Source: an uncultured Clostridia bacterium (GTDB taxonomy: Bacteria > Bacillota > Clostridia > Christensenellales > Borkfalkiaceae). From it: a stretch of DNA of 7,170 bases. A model generated the notes under the pieces. The model worked only from the letters and a program-made list of their open reading frames with translations. It was not told the origin of the DNA and made no database searches. Shown in pieces: positions 4,691 through 7,170 of this stretch; the stretch's first letter is position 1, and the number at the start of each line of letters is the position of its first letter. The DNA lies in assembly GCA_947629735.1 (NCBI GenBank), contig CANREX010000075.1, positions 1-7,170 on the forward strand, in the 5' to 3' direction. The position numbers and the translations under genes were made by a program.

Positions 4691-6721
4691 ATGATAAACA
4701 GACAAGCTCTATTTACCGACGAGACGGAAAATTTCAAGACGCCTTACGAGCCCTGCGCGGGCGACGAGGTGACGCTTACTTTCCGCGCCCTTAAAAACGA
4801 CGTATCCAAGGTGTATGCGATAATCAACGGCAGAAAGCGGGTGATGAAGAAGAAAAAAGTCGCCCCCGACAGCTTTTTCGATTATTTCTCGCTTACGTTC
4901 GTTTGCGGCGATAAGCCCGTCGGATATTTCTTTATGATAACCGACGAGGACGACGAGGTGTTCTACAACAGGCTGGGCTGCGTGACGAACAACCAGGAGG
5001 AATACAACTTCGGCTTCGTGCCGGGCGTGAAAGTGCCCGAATGGGCGCGCGGCAGGGTATTTTATCAGATATTCTGCGACAGATTCTGCAACGGCGACCC
5101 CTCGAACGACGTCAAAAACAACGAATATTACTATACGGGCGGTCATTCCCGCAAGATAGAAGATTGGTACAAGATACCCGAGACGTTGGACGTCAACTGC
5201 TTCTACGGCGGCGACTTGCAGGGCGTGGAGCAGAAGCTCGATTATCTGAAAGATCTGGGCGTGGAGGCGGTGTACTTCAACCCGATATTCGTCTCGCCCT
5301 CCAACCACAAGTACGACACGCAGGACTACGACTATGTAGACCCGCACCTCGCCGTAATAGAAAACGATTACGACCACGCCATGCTCGGCTGGGAAAAGCA
5401 CAACGGCTACGCCCCGAGATATATCAGGCGCGTGACGGATAAGACCAACCTCGAAAAGTCGAACGAATACTTCGCCTCTCTCGTTGAAAAGATGCACGCA
5501 AAGGACATAAAGGTTGTCGTGGACGGCGTTTTCAACCACTGCGGCTCTTTCCACAAGTGGATGGACAGGGAGGGGGTTTACCTCGACAAGGCGGGCTACG
5601 AAAAGGGCGCGTATCAATCGGTGAACAGCCCATACAGGAGCTATTTCAAATTCAAGAGCGCGAAAAAGGCGGACAGCGACTACGAAGGTTGGTGGGGATA
5701 TAAGACTTTGCCCAAGCTCAACTACGAAAAGAGCGCGGAGCTCACAGAAAGCATTTTAAAGGTGGGCGAAAAGTGGGTGTCCGCACCCTACAACGCCGAC
5801 GGCTGGCGGCTGGACGTGGCGGCGGACCTCGGGCACAGCGAAAAGTTCAATCACGCGTTCTGGAAGATGTTCTCATCGCGCGTCAAGGCGGCAAATCCGC
5901 AGGCGTTTATCTTCGCCGAGCACTACGGCAACCCCGTCAAGTGGTTCAAGGGCGGGGAGTGGGATTCGGTGATGAATTACGACGCGTTCATGGAGCCCGT
6001 CACGTGGTTTCTTACGGGCATGGAAAAGCACTCCACTGCGATAGATTACGGAAAGCTCAACGACGGCAAAGCCTTCTTCGACAGCATCTACAAGAACATG
6101 GCGCACTTCACCTGCCCCGCGCTCGACTGCGCGATAAACCAGCTTTCGAACCACGACCATTCCCGCTTTCTCACCCGCACAAACCGCACGGTGGGAACGC
6201 TCAAATCGATGGGCGGCGAGGCTGCGGGCGCCGGCATAGACAAGCGCGTTTTATACCTCGCGGTGCTCATTCAGATGACGTGGCCGGGCAGCCCCGCCGT
6301 CTACTACGGCGACGAGGTCGGGCAGGTCGGCTGGACCGACCCCGACAGCAGGCGGACATATCCCTGGGGCAGGGAAGATTGGGAGGTGTACGACGTCCAC
6401 AAGGGCGCTATCGCTCTCCGCAAGAAATTGCACTGCATAAAGGAAGGTTCGCTGATAAGGCTCGACGCGGGCAACGGCTATATCGTCTACGGGCGTTTCG
6501 ACAAGGTGGACAGCGCTATCGTCGCGATAAACAGCGGCGATAAGGAAGTGTGCCTGAACGTCCCCGTCTGGAAGATTTCCGGCAGGGATAATCAGAGCTG
6601 GTCGCTCTGTTACAGCGTGGGCGACGGCTGGTATGAGCCCGTCGCGGAGACTAAGTTCGGCAGAATGTTCCTGCGCCTGCCTCCCAAGAGCGGCTGCGTG
6701 TACGCGAGGAGCATTGATTAA
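4691..6721 (+). CDS. Cytoplasmic GH13 alpha-glucan hydrolase (neopullulanase / alpha-amylase-like)
   Basis: A 676-residue glycoside hydrolase of family 13, expected to cut alpha-1,4 (perhaps also alpha-1,6) links in maltodextrin or glycogen. An N-terminal beta domain (about 1-115) resembles CBM34. The barrel starts at VFYQIFCDRF (123-132). Conserved regions in order are DGVFNH (278-283), PKLN (341-344, the fifth region, similar to MPKLN of the neopullulanase subfamily GH13_20), GWRLDVA with nucleophile D375, FAEHYG with acid/base E410, and NQLSNHD with H488 and D489. All catalytic residues are present. A beta C-terminal domain (about 595-676) closes the protein. Between DPHL (217-220) and the helix before region I there is an extra stretch of about 30-40 residues, seen in Clostridia members of this type as I recall them. 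No signal peptide or anchor, so cytoplasmic. ATG 4691 fits the N-terminal domain. It is followed after 56 bases by glgB. Exact substrate and subfamily are inference. Confidence 0.9.
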   Translation: MINRQALFTDETENFKTPYEPCAGDEVTLTFRALKNDVSKVYAIINGRKRVMKKKKVAPDSFFDYFSLTFVCGDKPVGYFFMITDEDDEVFYNRLGCVTNNQEEYNFGFVPGVKVPEWARGRVFYQIFCDRFCNGDPSNDVKNNEYYYTGGHSRKIEDWYKIPETLDVNCFYGGDLQGVEQKLDYLKDLGVEAVYFNPIFVSPSNHKYDTQDYDYVDPHLAVIENDYDHAMLGWEKHNGYAPRYIRRVTDKTNLEKSNEYFASLVEKMHAKDIKVVVDGVFNHCGSFHKWMDREGVYLDKAGYEKGAYQSVNSPYRSYFKFKSAKKADSDYEGWWGYKTLPKLNYEKSAELTESILKVGEKWVSAPYNADGWRLDVAADLGHSEKFNHAFWKMFSSRVKAANPQAFIFAEHYGNPVKWFKGGEWDSVMNYDAFMEPVTWFLTGMEKHSTAIDYGKLNDGKAFFDSIYKNMAHFTCPALDCAINQLSNHDHSRFLTRTNRTVGTLKSMGGEAAGAGIDKRVLYLAVLIQMTWPGSPAVYYGDEVGQVGWTDPDSRRTYPWGREDWEVYDVHKGAIALRKKLHCIKEGSLIRLDAGNGYIVYGRFDKVDSAIVAINSGDKEVCLNVPVWKISGRDNQSWSLCYSVGDGWYEPVAETKFGRMFLRLPPKSGCVYARSID

Positions 6722-6777
6722 GGCATATATAGGGGTCTACGACCGCTTTTTATACAATTTTCAGGGGGAAATTTTTT

Positions 6778-7170
6778 ATGGAAAACAGGTTTTTTACCGA
6801 CTACGACAGGTATCTTTTTCATCACGGCACGCACTATGAGCTGTATGAAAAGATGGGCGCGCATATACGCGAGGTGAACGGCGTATGGGGCACGCATTTC
6901 GTGCTCTGGGCGCCTTCCGCCCGCGCAGTCTGCGTTGTGTCGGACGGCAACGGTTGGACGCCTTGGCGCGACATCATGGAAAAGGTTGACGACGCCATAT
7001 GGGAGCTGTTCGTTCCCGGCATGTGCGAGGGCGTCAAGTACAAATACCTCGTCGTCCGCGCGGACGGCAGCGAGGTCTACAAGATAGACCCCTACGAGTA
7101 CGGCAGCGAGAAGCGCCCCGCAAACGCCTCGATAGTCACAAACCTTGCGACCTATCAGTGGGGCGACGGG
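6778..7170 (+). CDS. glgB: 1,4-alpha-glucan branching enzyme, N-terminal part (runs off the window)
   Basis: GlgB transfers a cut alpha-1,4 glucan chain to a C6 hydroxyl, creating the alpha-1,6 branches of glycogen. The first 131 codons are present, open to the window edge. YLFHHGTHYELYEKMGAH (residues 12-29) is the typical opening. It is followed by the CBM48 domain: G-T-H-F-V-L-W-A-P-S-A, then V-V-S-D-G-N-G-W (usually D-F-N-G-W), I-W-E-L-F-V-P-G, and G-V-K-Y-K-Y. The segment YKIDPYEYGSEKRP near 104-117 corresponds to the usual K-x-D-P-[YF] with 'RP' before the catalytic barrel. The catalytic GH13 domain lies outside the window. AGGGGG (6763-6768) lies nine bases before ATG 6778. The 56-base gap from the GH13 gene lacks a good promoter or terminator, so the two are probably cotranscribed. 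ORF callers that require a stop would miss this gene here. Confidence 0.92.
   Translation, partial: MENRFFTDYDRYLFHHGTHYELYEKMGAHIREVNGVWGTHFVLWAPSARAVCVVSDGNGWTPWRDIMEKVDDAIWELFVPGMCEGVKYKYLVVRADGSEVYKIDPYEYGSEKRPANASIVTNLATYQWGDG

Noticed and set aside
4709..5617. 302-codon open frame on the minus strand within the GH13 gene
   Set aside because: Antisense shadow of a gene with all catalytic motifs; the product is Val/Arg-rich without domain features.
5773..6543. 256-codon plus-strand frame overlapping the GH13 gene in another frame
   Set aside because: Arg/Gly/Gln-rich out-of-frame translation of the catalytic domain; the GH13 frame is unbroken, so this is not a frameshifted piece.
6734..6751. 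Hairpin GGTC-TAC-GACC followed by TTTTT between the GH13 gene and glgB
   Set aside because: The stem is only four base pairs, too weak for a credible intrinsic terminator; TACAAT at 6753-6758 also lacks a -35 at 17 bases, so I do not call a promoter here either.

Overview
The window looks like a piece of chromosome from an uncultured Gram-positive anaerobe of the Clostridia (Bacillota). Evidence for this is the strong AAGGAGG-type ribosome binding sites, near-consensus sigma-A promoters with 17-base spacers, intrinsic terminators with U-tracts, and the gene families present (TilS, DUF378, YitT/DUF2179, a Clostridia-style cytoplasmic GH13, GlgB). Placement below class is inference; GC-rich third codon positions and many long antisense shadow frames would suit gut lineages such as Christensenellales. 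I see no tRNA, rRNA, CRISPR array, insertion sequence or phage gene.

Layout. Bases 2-412 hold the 3' end of tilS (+), the tRNA-Ile lysidine synthetase. A small two-helix membrane protein of the DUF378 family follows at 503-766 (+) and ends at a perfect 18-bp hairpin (790-828). That hairpin also faces the end of a convergent gene, 849-2381 (-), a roughly 12-helix membrane protein resembling the YwaF/TIGR02206 family with a very acidic C-terminal tail. Its consensus promoter (2391-2419) overlaps the first codons of the longest open frame and so argues for a later start. Divergently, with its own extended -10 promoter, lies a KDPG/KHG aldolase (eda-like, 2556-3176, +) ending at a GC-rich hairpin. 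The gap 3177-3436 holds a duplicated palindromic intergenic element. A YitT-family membrane protein with an unusual low-complexity N-terminus (3437-4513, -) follows. Divergent from it is a glycogen/maltodextrin pair: a cytoplasmic GH13 neopullulanase/alpha-amylase-like enzyme (4691-6721, +), then glgB (6778 to the window edge, +).

How they work together. GH13 plus GlgB form a plausible operon for storage glucan turnover: one enzyme cuts alpha-1,4 (possibly alpha-1,6) links, the other introduces alpha-1,6 branches. The aldolase supplies pyruvate and glyceraldehyde-3-phosphate from KDPG (Entner-Doudoroff or hexuronate breakdown) but has no pathway partner in view. The other genes are single units, each with its own control signals. 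Nothing here is clearly a new multi-gene system. The most interesting items are the intergenic repeat, the promoter that moves the start of the YwaF-like gene, a shared 12-base motif in two intergenic regions, and an orphan ribosome binding site with a 12-codon frame at 4581-4633.
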